Below, one piece after another: positions 1 through 8,781 of a stretch of DNA of 64,000 bases. Numbering within the stretch: the stretch's first letter is position 1; every line of letters starts with the position of its first letter. Source of the stretch: Rhizobium vallis (lineage in GTDB: Bacteria; Pseudomonadota; Alphaproteobacteria; Rhizobiales; Rhizobiaceae); the NCBI RefSeq assembly GCF_003985155.1, contig NZ_ML133694.1, positions 248,001 through 312,000 on the forward strand. The letters are read 5' to 3'. Position numbers and translations under genes: made by a program. Below the pieces are notes generated by a model. The model was not told the origin of the DNA and ran no database searches. It saw only the letters and a program-made list of their open reading frames with translations.

Positions 1-869
1 GGGTCGCCGTCCTTGTTGAGGTCTGTCGAGCCCGAGGTGGAGAGGATCACATGCGCCTTGCCTGTTTTGACGAGCGCCGTCAGCCGCTCAATCAACTCGG
101 GATCGTGCAATTCGTAGAGCGCGAGATAAAGTTCGCCATTTCCCTTCTCGGCGCGATCAATCAGCATCGTCAGGAAGCTCAGCACGTCGGCGGTCAGGAA
201 CAGGCGGATCGGATCGTTCTTTTTGGGGATATGCGCCTTCAGCGTCTTCAGCAGGCCTTCGGTGACGCGCGTCGCCGGACCTGGCGCAACATTCTTCGGC
301 TTCACGCCCTGCACCTTCTCCAACTGGCGCACCAGGTTCTGCGTCGACAGAATGCCGTTGGTATAGGTTGCCTTGATGGCGCCACCGCTGGGGAAATCAT
401 GAGTGACGTCAATGCTGTCGGTCTTGAAGGGTTGATCCAGAATGAAAAGCGGCCGCTGCGCGCCTTGGTAACGCGGCTTGCCGTTTTCGTCGCGAAAGGG
501 GGCGGTGGCAGAGACGGGGACCTGCGTCCGGCCGGGGCCGGCAAGACCGACCGGCGTAATCTCGTAATGGATCCTGAAATCGATCGGCCGCACACTCGCT
601 TCATCGCGGGAGCGGCGCAGCGTCAGGTCGCGCCACTGATATTGCTGGATCGGCCAGACCGAACTGTCCTGTTCCAGCCAGTCGGGATTCGACTGGTCCG
701 TGAAGGCGATCCAGGTCGGCAGAATGCGCCGGGCGCCGGCTTCCGGTCCGGTTTCGTGAACGCGGGTAATCATGAAGCCGAGACAATCGGCAATCGGGCC
801 GTCAGCCGTCCAGGCGAGGTAGGCAACCTCGCCATTGCACCATGCGCCCGCCTTGGTAATCCTTCCCAT
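1..869 (-). CDS. Phospholipase D-like protein, C-terminus beyond the window edge
   Basis: An open frame runs from an ATG at 869, with GGAGG five bases upstream, to the left edge of the window without a stop, so about 289 N-terminal residues are visible. The first 200 or so belong to no family I can name. From about residue 243 the pattern (LYLALYELHDPELIERL, then HVILSTSG) fits the first strand-helix-strand of a phospholipase D fold. The HKD catalytic motifs would lie outside the window, so activity cannot be judged. There is no signal peptide. The open plus-strand frame across the same DNA is a shadow. The family assignment is inference from a short match. Confidence 0.6.
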   Translation of the reverse strand, partial: MGRITKAGAWCNGEVAYLAWTADGPIADCLGFMITRVHETGPEAGARRILPTWIAFTDQSNPDWLEQDSSVWPIQQYQWRDLTLRRSRDEASVRPIDFRIHYEITPVGLAGPGRTQVPVSATAPFRDENGKPRYQGAQRPLFILDQPFKTDSIDVTHDFPSGGAIKATYTNGILSTQNLVRQLEKVQGVKPKNVAPGPATRVTEGLLKTLKAHIPKKNDPIRLFLTADVLSFLTMLIDRAEKGNGELYLALYELHDPELIERLTALVKTGKAHVILSTSGSTDLNKDGD

Positions 870-1364
870 GCACGCCTCCCATGTGTTGATGCCCTGACCA
901 TGATTGCGTCCGCCGTAAAGCGCGCATGCGCCTGATATGCCGTCCTTGCAGGCGGCAATTGCCTTGCGGGCATGCTGGCCTCTACCCGACTCTATCGTCG
1001 GTTGCGCGCCTCTCAATACATATAGGCAGACGATACTAAAGTAACGTGACATCCGTCACCGGGCGTGCATGATCTCTCGCGATTTGACCGATATCGGCCA
1101 AGATTGGGCGCCCGGCGGCTTGGTGCGGATGGAAGACAAGGCAAAGAGCTCCGTGGGGAACGGACCTCTGAGGGTTCTCGGGGTGGGAAGAGGCACCAAG
1201 CCTTGGGGTCGGCTGCTAACAGGCAGCAGATGCAATATCGCTAATTTTGACGATACTAACGTGTCCGAGCAGGTTACTACGGGGCAGAAATCCTGCCATT
1301 TTTTCTAGTTTAGCGGTCATTTTTTGACACAAAACTGCCTTTCTCTTTCCCTACCCCAAGGCTG
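870..1364. other. Intergenic region with a repeated 11-mer
   Basis: This 495-base spacer separates the leftward phospholipase-like gene from a rightward small ORF. I see no convincing gene in it; the plus-strand frame at 1069-1308 lacks a ribosome site and has no family features. The 11-mer GACGATACTAA occurs at 1029-1039 and again at 1249-1259, each followed within a few bases by CGTG. A short inverted repeat, GTGAC-ATCC-GTCAC, follows the first copy. These may be promoter or operator elements. Confidence 0.5.
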
Positions 1365-1517
1365 ATGCGTATCCAAATCTATATCATCGCGTTCCTGCTG
1401 AGCGCCATTATGTGGTCGATCTCTTTCGATGCGGCCCGGGAATCCTATCATGCCGCGCAGAGCGCGGGATTGATGCCGAACCTGCACATCAACAAGAAGC
1501 TGGATCGCATTCTTTAG
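1365..1517 (+). CDS. Small 50-residue protein with an N-terminal hydrophobic segment
   Basis: The ATG at 1365 is preceded by AAGG four bases upstream and opens a 50-codon frame ending in TAG. The product starts MRIQIYIIAFLLSAIMW, which is one hydrophobic segment (residues 3-18) usable as a signal anchor. A polar tail of about 30 residues follows, ending NKKLDRIL. The composition is typical of rhizobial small envelope proteins, but I recognise no family. It could be secreted after cleavage or stay membrane anchored. The next rightward gene is 260 bases away, so it is probably monocistronic. Confidence 0.5.
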   Translation: MRIQIYIIAFLLSAIMWSISFDAARESYHAAQSAGLMPNLHINKKLDRIL

Positions 1518-1780
1518 AGTGCGATGCGGCCTCCGTTGATCGACATTTCACCGATGCCGCGGCGTCAACCTCCGAGGCTGACGATCGCGTTTTTGCCTGC
1601 GCGACCGGAGATCCGGGACAGAAAGTCAAATTTCGTAAAATTTGAACGATCGGCTTAAAAGCCCTGCAAATACTGACGTGTAGAGTGTTCTCATGAAAGC
1701 GGCCGAAGCGTGGACAGACGCCTCGATCGCTTGGAGCCGGGCGAAGCGAAGCCCGCAGATCCGAGAACGGGGACTTCGAC

Positions 1781-2092
1781 ATGCAGAAAACTCTTGCCGC
1801 CATCGCCTTGAGCCTGACCATCACCGCGGCTGCCAGCCCGGCCTTCGCGATGGGGCCCGCCAGCCTTGCCCGCGATCTGATGTACACTTCCGCCATCGGC
1901 CGCTCGCCCGAGGTTCCCTTGATGACGCGCGCCGGTTTCGTACGCCCAGGCGTTCCCCTCGTGCTGCGCAGCCCGGCTGCGGTCGAAGGCGAGGGCGAGA
2001 TCAATGCCTATTCGAAGGGCCTGACGGTTGCCATCGACTATGTGATTTCGACGGCAATCGACGCAGTGCAGGCGGTCACGTTTCTCCGCTAA
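1781..2092 (+). CDS. Small secreted protein of unknown function
   Basis: The protein has 103 residues and a clear Sec signal peptide: MQK, a hydrophobic core (LAAIALSLTITAAA), then a likely cleavage after AFA at residue 23. The mature part is about 80 residues, without cysteines or a known domain. GGGGA lies seven bases before the ATG. Three longer frames overlap it on both strands but lack signal peptides or sensible composition, so this frame is preferred. It is followed immediately by a perfect palindrome and faces the convergent lpsL-type gene. Export to the periplasm is well supported; the function is unknown. Confidence 0.65.
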   Translation: MQKTLAAIALSLTITAAASPAFAMGPASLARDLMYTSAIGRSPEVPLMTRAGFVRPGVPLVLRSPAAVEGEGEINAYSKGLTVAIDYVISTAIDAVQAVTFLR

Positions 2093-2110
2093 AGCGTGCA
2101 CGCTTTAGCG
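2087..2110. repeat. Perfect 24-base palindrome between convergent genes
   Basis: CGCTAAAGCG-TGCA-CGCTTTAGCG is a perfect inverted repeat overlapping the stop codon of the small secreted protein gene and ending 10 bases before the stop of the convergent epimerase gene. It can form a hairpin in either transcript. The CGCTTTAG core also resembles the start of the short palindromic repeats found elsewhere in rhizobial intergenic DNA. It may act as a bidirectional terminator, although there is no long T run. Confidence 0.6.
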
Positions 2111-2119
2111 TGACATGTT

Positions 2120-3136
2120 TTAGGTATTCAGTTCGCCGCGTACGTCGAGATACCACTCGACGAAGGCCCTGACGCCGACATCCAGTGTTGTATCAGGCTT
2201 ATATCCCGTCAGCGCGACGAGCAGATCGGGGGCGGCGAAAGTGCGCGGCACATCGCCCTTCTGCATCGCCAGCATCTTGCGGATGGCAGGACGGCCGAGC
2301 GCCTTTTCCACCGTTTCGACGAAATCCATCAGGCTGACCGGCTGGCCGCCGCCAATATTGACGATGCGGAAGGGCGCCTGGCGCGACAGCGTTTCGACAG
2401 CCACGTTATCGAGACGATTTTCCTCAGCCGGGGGGATGGCCGACAACCGGACGATCGCTTCGATGAGATCGTCGATATAGGTGAAGTCACGGCTCATATT
2501 GCCTTCGCCGTAAATCTCGATCGGCTGGCCTTCGAGCATGTTCTTGGCGAATTTGAACAGTGCCATGTCGGGCCGGCCCCACGGGCCGTAGACGGTGAAG
2601 AAGCGGAAGGCCGTCGTCGGGATCTTGTGAAGATGGGCATAGCTGTGCGCCATCAGCTCCATCGATTTCTTCGTCGCGGCATAGATGGTCAGCGGCTCGT
2701 CTGCGCGGTCGGTCTCGTGGAAGGGGACGGTCGCATTGGCGCCGTAGATCGATGAGGTCGAGGCGAGCATCAGATGGCGGATTTCGACGCGCCGCGCGAT
2801 TTCCATGATGTTCCACGAGCCTTCGACATTCGAATGGATATAGGCCTCGGGATTTTCCAGGCTGTAGCGCACGCCGGCCTGGGCGGCGAGGTGGATCAGG
2901 ACGTCGGGCTTGGCGCCGAGAACGGCCGCTTCCAGCGCCGGCCGGTCCTCGAGCATCGCGATGACCGGTTTGAAGGCGGGAAACTGGGAGAGCGCGGCGT
3001 GGCGCATCTCCTTGAGCTTGACGTTGTAATAGGGAGTGAGGCCGTCAAAGCCCGTCACCTCATGCCCTTCCTGCAGCAGGCGCCTGGCTAGATGAAAACC
3101 GATGAAGCCGGCAGTGCCTGTAATGAAGTAGCGCAT
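2120..3136 (-). CDS. lpsL: UDP-glucuronate 4-epimerase (LpsL type)
   Basis: This short-chain dehydrogenase-type epimerase has 338 residues, the usual length for LpsL. It is predicted to interconvert UDP-glucuronate and UDP-galacturonate in the cytoplasm for surface polysaccharides. The NAD-binding motif GTAGFIG lies at residues 7-13. The catalytic set is the serine-rich stretch ASTSSIYG (125-132), Tyr152 and Lys156, followed by the [12 protein letters not shown] sugar-binding region typical of uronate epimerases. The ATG at 3136 has AAGGTGG just upstream; a GTG two codons earlier is less likely. The substrate UDP-glucuronate would be made by the rkpK product at 12.2-13.6 kb, and the pairing of these two genes is known from R. 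etli LPS genetics. Confidence 0.9.
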   Translation of the reverse strand: MRYFITGTAGFIGFHLARRLLQEGHEVTGFDGLTPYYNVKLKEMRHAALSQFPAFKPVIAMLEDRPALEAAVLGAKPDVLIHLAAQAGVRYSLENPEAYIHSNVEGSWNIMEIARRVEIRHLMLASTSSIYGANATVPFHETDRADEPLTIYAATKKSMELMAHSYAHLHKIPTTAFRFFTVYGPWGRPDMALFKFAKNMLEGQPIEIYGEGNMSRDFTYIDDLIEAIVRLSAIPPAEENRLDNVAVETLSRQAPFRIVNIGGGQPVSLMDFVETVEKALGRPAIRKMLAMQKGDVPRTFAAPDLLVALTGYKPDTTLDVGVRAFVEWYLDVRGELNT

Positions 3137-3395
3137 TCCCACCTTTTCTCGGCTCCTGCCGACGGCAAAGAGCCGATTCCGTATTACGTGACCTCACTTA
3201 CAAGATAAGAAGAGGCCGAGTCGATAGGCCTTTGAAAGAGAAGGCCTGCAGCGGAGGGGCTGCCGCTGCCGGCCCGTCCGGCGCCAGTTTCCCAGGATGA
3301 CGGCAAGGTCCTCGCTTGCGGACATTATGCTGCATTGCACCATCGCTGCCTGCATGTTATGGCCGGCCAGTCGTCTGCAAGCGGAACCGGGATCG

Positions 3396-4352
3396 ATGAG
3401 AAACATAATTTATTGGATTCTCTCGGCCTTTGTGACCCTTGCCATTGCAATCGTGTCGCTGCGTTATGTCACGAACTTCTGGCTGCTGACCTTCGTGTAC
3501 AGCTTCCAGATTCATCTGGGCGTCGTGTTCGTCGCCGCCAGCATCGTCATTCTCGCCGTCAGACGGCACGCCTACGGCTTTTTCCTGCTGCTTGTCTCGA
3601 TTCTTCTCGTCGCTCACGGGTTCATCATGCTGCGCGAGTTTTCGGAAGGCGAGAGAGTGGCGGACGCACCGCCGATTTTCCGGCTGATGTCGTTCAATGT
3701 GGCGATCGACAATTGGAAAAACTCGACTGCCATCACCGACATGGTGATCGCTTCCAACGCCGATGTCGTCAATCTGCTCGAAGCCAAGCCGCTGACATTT
3801 CATCTGCAGCAACTGTTCAAGGCCTATCCCTACCATATCGGCTGCGACCACGGCAAAGACAGCTGCGATACGCTGGTGCTGTCCAAACGCCCGTTCGTGA
3901 TGCGGCAGGTCGCCAGCATCGGCAGCCTGCGCAAAGACAGGCTGGTCATATCGAGCGTCGAGTTCGGCGGGCAAACCGTCAATCTGGTGTCGGCGCACCT
4001 GTCCAAACCCTATTTCGACGATTACCAGATGGGCGAATTGGAAGATCTCGGCAAGGCGCTTCGTCCGATCTCGGGGCCTCTGGTGCTGGCGGGTGATTTC
4101 AATTCGTCGGCGATTGCCCCGAGCATTCAGGGCTTCCTGCGCGAACAGAAGCTGAAGACGATCGCGCCCGAACCGGCCACATGGCCAAGCGGCGTCGGCG
4201 CGCTCGGGATCGCCATCGACCATATATTTGCGCGCGCGCCGCTCCACCTGACGTCGTTGAAGCGCCTCGAAGACAGCCTCGGCTCGAACCATTCCGGCCT
4301 GATCGCCGAATTCGTTCTCGATGGCAGCGGGAAAATTTCATCGGCGAACTGA
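3396..4352 (+). CDS. Membrane-anchored endonuclease/exonuclease/phosphatase-family protein
   Basis: The protein has 318 residues with three N-terminal membrane segments (about 8-27, 37-56 and 60-80) and then an EEP (DNase I-like) domain. The metal and catalytic motifs are in order: SFNVAIDNW near residue 100, NLLEAK, LAGDFNSS, IAIDHIF and SNHSGL near the end. The domain probably faces the periplasm, and the substrate could be nucleic acid, a phospholipid or a phosphodiester. The ATG at 3396 starts directly at the first membrane segment; a longer frame from 3297 adds a non-hydrophobic leader that looks untranslated. The gene is divergent from lpsL. Confidence 0.8.
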   Translation: MRNIIYWILSAFVTLAIAIVSLRYVTNFWLLTFVYSFQIHLGVVFVAASIVILAVRRHAYGFFLLLVSILLVAHGFIMLREFSEGERVADAPPIFRLMSFNVAIDNWKNSTAITDMVIASNADVVNLLEAKPLTFHLQQLFKAYPYHIGCDHGKDSCDTLVLSKRPFVMRQVASIGSLRKDRLVISSVEFGGQTVNLVSAHLSKPYFDDYQMGELEDLGKALRPISGPLVLAGDFNSSAIAPSIQGFLREQKLKTIAPEPATWPSGVGALGIAIDHIFARAPLHLTSLKRLEDSLGSNHSGLIAEFVLDGSGKISSAN

Positions 4353-4404
4353 CCTTTCCCGAGCAGCAATCAGCCTCGGGACAAGGTCAGATCCGCATGG
4401 GCGA

Positions 4405-4710
4405 TCAGAATTTCGTCCGGCCGCCCTTCTTGTCGATCATCTGAAAGTTCTTGCCGTCGGTTTTCACGCTGACGCAGTCGGTCGACTTGTCGGGAAACAG
4501 CACGCAGACCTGACCATTGTCGATCTTATAGCCGTTCTTGTTGCCCTCGCGATATTCGTAGCCGTTTTTGCCCTCTTTCAGCTCGGTCGAGCCCGGCAGG
4601 TGGTTACGAATTTCCGACTCGCTTGCAGCGCGCATGCTCGGATTTCCGGCAAAGGCCATTACCGGAAGCATGATCGAAAGAAAGCCGGCGAGGGCGGGCA
4701 GGGTACGCAT
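4405..4710 (-). CDS. Small periplasmic protein of unknown function
   Basis: The protein has 101 residues with a signal peptide (MRTLPALAGFLSIMLPVMAFA, cleavage near residue 21). The mature domain has NGYEYREGNKNGYKIDNG and two cysteines (CVLFPDKSTDC) that could form a disulfide. This layout resembles small periplasmic proteins that rhizobial genomes annotate as hypothetical. AGGAG lies 11 bases upstream of the ATG. It converges on the EEP-family gene and is separated by 126 bases from the manC-type gene upstream. The function is unknown. Confidence 0.7.
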   Translation of the reverse strand: MRTLPALAGFLSIMLPVMAFAGNPSMRAASESEIRNHLPGSTELKEGKNGYEYREGNKNGYKIDNGQVCVLFPDKSTDCVSVKTDGKNFQMIDKKGGRTKF

Positions 4711-4836
4711 CAGGGGACATCTCCTGTCAGGTCTGTCGGCACGTTCATTCTACGAGATTCCCGAGAGGGAATTCAACAGGGGCGGTGGCCATGCCGCAGC
4801 GGCGGGCCGTTCGGCCCGCCGTTTCAGCTGTCTGTC

Positions 4837-6264
4837 TCAGGTTCTTCCGAATTCGTCGACGATGCGGATGATGTCATCCTCGCCGAGATAGGAGCCGGTC
4901 TGCACCTCGATGAGTTCGAGGAGAATCTTGCCGGGATTGGCGAGGCGGTGGACTTCGCCGAGCGGGATATAGACGCTTTCGTTCTCACGCAGCATTCGCA
5001 CGCTCTCGCCGACCGTCACCTCGGCCGTTCCCTTGACGACGATCCAGTGTTCCGAGCGGTGGTGGTGCTTCTGCAGCGAAAGCTTCTTGCCCGGCGTGAC
5101 GAAGATGCGCTTTACCTGGAAACGGTCGCCGTTGAGGATCGATGTGTAGCCGCCCCAGGGGCGGTAGGATGTCGGGTGAGTTTCGGCAAATTTCGCGGTA
5201 GCGGAGGAAGAGGCCAGCACCTTGACCAATTGACCGACATTCTGGCTGTCTTTCAGCGGTCCGACATAGACGGCGTCCTCGCTGGCAATGACTGCGACAT
5301 CGTCCATGCCCTGGACGGCCAGATGCACGCCATGGGTCATGACGAGCGAATTGCGGGTATTGACGACTGTTGTATTGGCTGCGGCGACATTGCCGTTGTC
5401 GTCGCGTTTGCCCGATTTCCAGACGGCGTCCCAGCTTCCCATATCCGACCACCGGAACGGTGAGGGGACAACGGCGGCCTTGGAGGTCTTCTCCATGATC
5501 GCATAGTCGATGGAGATGTCGGGGCACTTGGCGAAATGGTCGGCATCGAGGCGGGTAAAGTCGAGGTCGCGGGTTGCCTTGGAAACCGCTTTGCTTGCAG
5601 CCTTCAGCACGTCAGGCGCATATTCCTCCAGTTCGGCGATGAGTTCCGTCACCGGAAACATGAAGATGCCGGAGTTCCAGTAGAAGCCGCCGTCGGCAAG
5701 CATCTGCTCGGCTTTCTCAAGCGCAGGCTTCTCCACGAAGCGGCTGACCTTGTGGGCACCGTTTTTGAGCGCCTCGCCGATCTCGATATAGCCATAACCG
5801 GTCGCCGGCTCGGTCGGATTGATGCCGAAGGTGACGAGCTTGCCGTCGGCTGCGGCATCGCGGGCGATGCGGATACAATCGAAATAGCTCTTGTCGGCGA
5901 GGATCTCGTGATCCGAGGCGAGCATCTGAATGATCGTGTCCTTGCCGAAGAGTTCACCGGTCAGCGTCGCGGCGGCGGCGACAGCTGCCGCGGTGTTGCG
6001 GGCGACCGGCTCGAGCAGCACGGCGGCCAGCGGAATGGCAAGCTCGCGGGCCTGCTCGGCGACGAGGAAGCGGAAATCCTCATTGGTGACGACGATCGGA
6101 GCTTGATAAAGCGCGGAATCGGAAACGCGTTCGAGGGTTGCCTGAAACAGCGTCTTGTCGCCGACGAACTGGATGAATTGCTTCGGCGCGGTGGAACGGG
6201 AAAGCGGCCAGAGCCGCGTGCCTTTGCCGCCGGCCATGATCACGGGAACGATTTTCTGCGTCAT
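4837..6264 (-). CDS. manC: Mannose-1-phosphate guanylyltransferase / mannose-6-phosphate isomerase
   Basis: This bifunctional type II enzyme has 475 residues. It makes GDP-mannose from mannose-1-phosphate and GTP, and may also isomerise fructose-6-phosphate to mannose-6-phosphate. The nucleotidyltransferase signature GGKGTRLWPLSR is at residues 12-23 and the second motif VEKP follows in mid-protein. The C-terminal cupin (about 355-470) carries the isomerase motif QKHHHRSEHW. The ATG at 6264 has GAGG eight bases upstream; an in-frame start 54 bases further out adds a basic leader without support. The gene follows the phosphomannomutase by 35 bases, so the two form a GDP-mannose operon. Rhizobial homologues are also called NoeJ. 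Confidence 0.92.
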   Translation of the reverse strand: MTQKIVPVIMAGGKGTRLWPLSRSTAPKQFIQFVGDKTLFQATLERVSDSALYQAPIVVTNEDFRFLVAEQARELAIPLAAVLLEPVARNTAAAVAAAATLTGELFGKDTIIQMLASDHEILADKSYFDCIRIARDAAADGKLVTFGINPTEPATGYGYIEIGEALKNGAHKVSRFVEKPALEKAEQMLADGGFYWNSGIFMFPVTELIAELEEYAPDVLKAASKAVSKATRDLDFTRLDADHFAKCPDISIDYAIMEKTSKAAVVPSPFRWSDMGSWDAVWKSGKRDDNGNVAAANTTVVNTRNSLVMTHGVHLAVQGMDDVAVIASEDAVYVGPLKDSQNVGQLVKVLASSSATAKFAETHPTSYRPWGGYTSILNGDRFQVKRIFVTPGKKLSLQKHHHRSEHWIVVKGTAEVTVGESVRMLRENESVYIPLGEVHRLANPGKILLELIEVQTGSYLGEDDIIRIVDEFGRT

Positions 6265-6299
6265 AGGCGGTTTCCTCGAATTACGTGTTCGTCGCATGT

Positions 6300-7724
6300 T
6301 TATCGGGCACCTGCCCACTCTTTTATTCGGCCGAGCCCTGCCTTCAGCAGATCCAGCGCTGCGGTTTCGCTCTTGGACTCGACATAGCAGCGCATCTCCG
6401 GCGCATTGCCGGACGGGCGGAAATGGATGATTCCCCCGTCGCTCAGCGTCACCCGAAGGCCATCAATGTCGGATTTTGCCGCTACCTCGCCGATCGGCTG
6501 GAGGAAGGCGGAAAGATTTTCAGCTGAGGCGCGCAGATGCGCCATCAACGCCGCGCTCGTCTCGACGGGAAAATTCTCCAGACGGTCGGCTGCGGCAAAG
6601 GGAAGATGGTAGGAGGCTGATATGGCCGAAAGCGGCTCTCTGCGAATGGCGGAGAGCGACAGGATCGCCAGCATCGGGATAAAACAATCGCGTGTCGGCA
6701 AGGCGCGCACGTTGCGGCCGTTGATATCGAAAGGAGTTCCCGTCAGCAGGCCGCCATTGGCTTCGAAGCCCATGACGTGATCGCCGCCTGCGGCCACAGC
6801 CTCTTCCATGCCTGATATGACGAAGGGCGAACCGACGCGGGTGCGCCTGACGGCGAAGGAACCGGCTGCTTCGATTCCCGAATTGGAGGTGACGGGCGTC
6901 ACGACAGTGCCGGCGCCGAGGAAATTGGCTGCGACGAGGCCGAGAAGATCGCCGCGCAGCGGCGTGCCGGTTTCGTCGGCGACCAGCGGGCGGTCACCGT
7001 CTCCATCGGTCGAGACGATCGCATCGAATTTGTGATCGGCAACCCAGCGCTTCATCAGCGCGATCGTCTCGTCGGAAACGGCTTCGGTGTCGACGGGAAT
7101 GAAGCTTTCCGAACGGCCAAGAGGGGTGACCTCGGCGCCGTAATGGGCGAGGACGTCGACCAGGAGATCGCGGGCGACGGTGCTGTGCTGGTAGACGCCG
7201 ATCTTCAGGCCGGAGAGCGCGCCTTGCGGCAGCAGGGCCGCGTTGCGCTCGAAAAACAGCTGCCGGCAGATCGCCTCACGCTCCTGCGTCTCCGCAGGGT
7301 CATGGACCACCGCTTCGCCGCTTCGCTCGATCTCGCCCGCCAAAGCGGTGATGGCTGCCTCATCCGATTTATCGATTTCGCCATCGGGGCGATAGAATTT
7401 GATGCCGTTGCGGTCCGCCGGGATGTGCGAGCCTGTGATCATCAGGCAGGCGGCGTTGCTTTCGAGGCCATAAAGGGCAAGGGCTGGTGTCGGCACGTTG
7501 CCGCAGTCAAAGATCCGGAAGCCAAGCGAGGCCAGCGCACCGGCGCAATTCCCGGAAATTTCAGGGCTCGAATCGCGAAAGTCGCGGCCGATCAGAATGA
7601 CGTCGCCGGTCTGGGCCTTGCCGGTCTGCAGCAGGTATTTGCCGAACGCAGTCGCGTAGAGGGCGGAGGCGCGTCCCTTGAGATCGACTGAAAGTCCGCG
7701 AAGGCCGCTCGTGCCGAATTTCAT
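6300..7724 (-). CDS. manB: Phosphomannomutase
   Basis: This enzyme of the alpha-D-phosphohexomutase family has 474 residues and converts mannose-6-phosphate to mannose-1-phosphate for GDP-mannose synthesis. The four family landmarks are visible: the phosphoserine loop TGSH (Ser99), the metal loop DGDGDRP (Asp240, Asp242, Asp244), the sugar-specificity loop GFEANGG, and the phosphate-binding loop RPSGNAPEMR near the C-terminus. The start KFGTSGLRG is characteristic of the NoeK-like group. It is the first gene of a two-gene operon with the guanylyltransferase, and is divergent from ung across 222 bases that must hold both promoters. Specificity for mannose rather than glucose is inferred from the neighbour. 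Confidence 0.9.
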   Translation of the reverse strand: MKFGTSGLRGLSVDLKGRASALYATAFGKYLLQTGKAQTGDVILIGRDFRDSSPEISGNCAGALASLGFRIFDCGNVPTPALALYGLESNAACLMITGSHIPADRNGIKFYRPDGEIDKSDEAAITALAGEIERSGEAVVHDPAETQEREAICRQLFFERNAALLPQGALSGLKIGVYQHSTVARDLLVDVLAHYGAEVTPLGRSESFIPVDTEAVSDETIALMKRWVADHKFDAIVSTDGDGDRPLVADETGTPLRGDLLGLVAANFLGAGTVVTPVTSNSGIEAAGSFAVRRTRVGSPFVISGMEEAVAAGGDHVMGFEANGGLLTGTPFDINGRNVRALPTRDCFIPMLAILSLSAIRREPLSAISASYHLPFAAADRLENFPVETSAALMAHLRASAENLSAFLQPIGEVAAKSDIDGLRVTLSDGGIIHFRPSGNAPEMRCYVESKSETAALDLLKAGLGRIKEWAGAR

Positions 7725-7946
7725 ATGAAGACATGGCTCCGATTACACGATCTAGTTTCTACTCAGGCCGTCTGCCGGCGTAAATACCGAAGGTCACATA
7801 TAGTTAAACACGGACGACTGACTTTGGCGATCTTCTCCGCTGAATTCAGAGGCATAGACCCTTGCCCGGCTGACCGGCATTGCGGCGCCGGGCTATTTTG
7901 CTAGAAGCATGTGTCCGTTGTTTCGTCACATGCTGAGGGTTTGCCG

Positions 7947-8648
7947 ATGAGCGATACGTCAGTCAGTCTCGAGGAGAGCTGGAAGGTTGCGCTGGAGGGG
8001 GAGTTTTCAAGCCCCTACATGCAGCAGCTCAAATCCTTTCTCGTCGCACAGAAGCAGGTCGGCAAGCAGATATTCCCCAAGGGCAGCGAATATTTCCGCG
8101 CGCTTGATCTGACGCCGGTCACCCAGGTCAAGGCGGTCATTCTCGGCCAGGACCCTTATCACGGCCTCGGGCAAGCGCATGGGTTGTGCTTCAGTGTCCG
8201 GCCGGGCGTGCGCATACCGCCCTCGCTCGTCAATATCTACAAGGAGATGGAGACCGATCTCGGCATCGCGCCGGCGCGGCACGGTTTTCTCGAACATTGG
8301 GCAAGGCAGGGTGTGCTGCTCTTGAACAGCGTGCTGACCGTCGAGGAGGGCCAAGCGGCGGCCCATCAGGGGAAGGGCTGGGAACGCTTTACCGATGCCG
8401 TCATCCGCAAGGTCAATGATGAATGCGAGACCGTCGTCTTCATTCTCTGGGGTTCTTATGCCCAGCGCAAGGCTGCCTTCGTCGACACCGCACGGCACCT
8501 GGTGCTCAAGGCGCCGCATCCCTCGCCGCTTTCGGCGCATAACGGCTTTTTTGGCTGCAAGCATTTTTCGAAGGCGAATGCCTTCCTGCAGTCGCACGGG
8601 CGCGAGCCGATCGACTGGCGGCTGCCGACTGATCCGCATAGCGGTTGA
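7947..8648 (+). CDS. ung: Uracil-DNA glycosylase
   Basis: This family 1 uracil-DNA glycosylase has 233 residues. It removes uracil from DNA as the first step of base excision repair. The water-activating motif GQDPYHG spans residues 67-73 with catalytic Asp69. The uracil-recognition segment [10 protein letters not shown] follows, and the leucine-loop motif [13 protein letters not shown] begins at His191. The ATG at 7947 has GAGGG seven bases upstream; an earlier in-frame start at 7911 would add 12 unlike residues. It is a single housekeeping gene unrelated to the polysaccharide genes around it. Confidence 0.96.
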   Translation: MSDTSVSLEESWKVALEGEFSSPYMQQLKSFLVAQKQVGKQIFPKGSEYFRALDLTPVTQVKAVILGQDPYHGLGQAHGLCFSVRPGVRIPPSLVNIYKEMETDLGIAPARHGFLEHWARQGVLLLNSVLTVEEGQAAAHQGKGWERFTDAVIRKVNDECETVVFILWGSYAQRKAAFVDTARHLVLKAPHPSPLSAHNGFFGCKHFSKANAFLQSHGREPIDWRLPTDPHSG

Positions 8649-8781
8649 GTGAACGGCGATCGGCTCTCGTTCACTAAAACGAAACAATGCGTTTTGGTCT
8701 GCGGCTCTTTCCGAAGGGCCTGATAGCGAGCATTTATGATCCATCGAAAGCCCGCAGAGGCGGGCCAGAAAGGGGTCTCAC

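Noticed and set aside
51-935. 294-codon plus-strand frame
   Set aside because: It lies opposite a minus frame with better composition and a ribosome site (the phospholipase D-like gene) and reads as an antisense shadow.
1489-2101. Two minus-strand frames across the small secreted protein gene
   Set aside because: They have no signal peptide or domain and overlap the 1781-2092 gene, which has a clean signal sequence.
3357-4292. 311-codon minus-strand frame
   Set aside because: It is antisense to the EEP-family gene, whose catalytic motifs are clear on plus.
7863-7897. GCCCGG/CCGGGC hairpin before ung
   Set aside because: The stem is short with a long loop and lies upstream of the ribosome site of ung. 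The evidence for a terminator or riboswitch is too weak.
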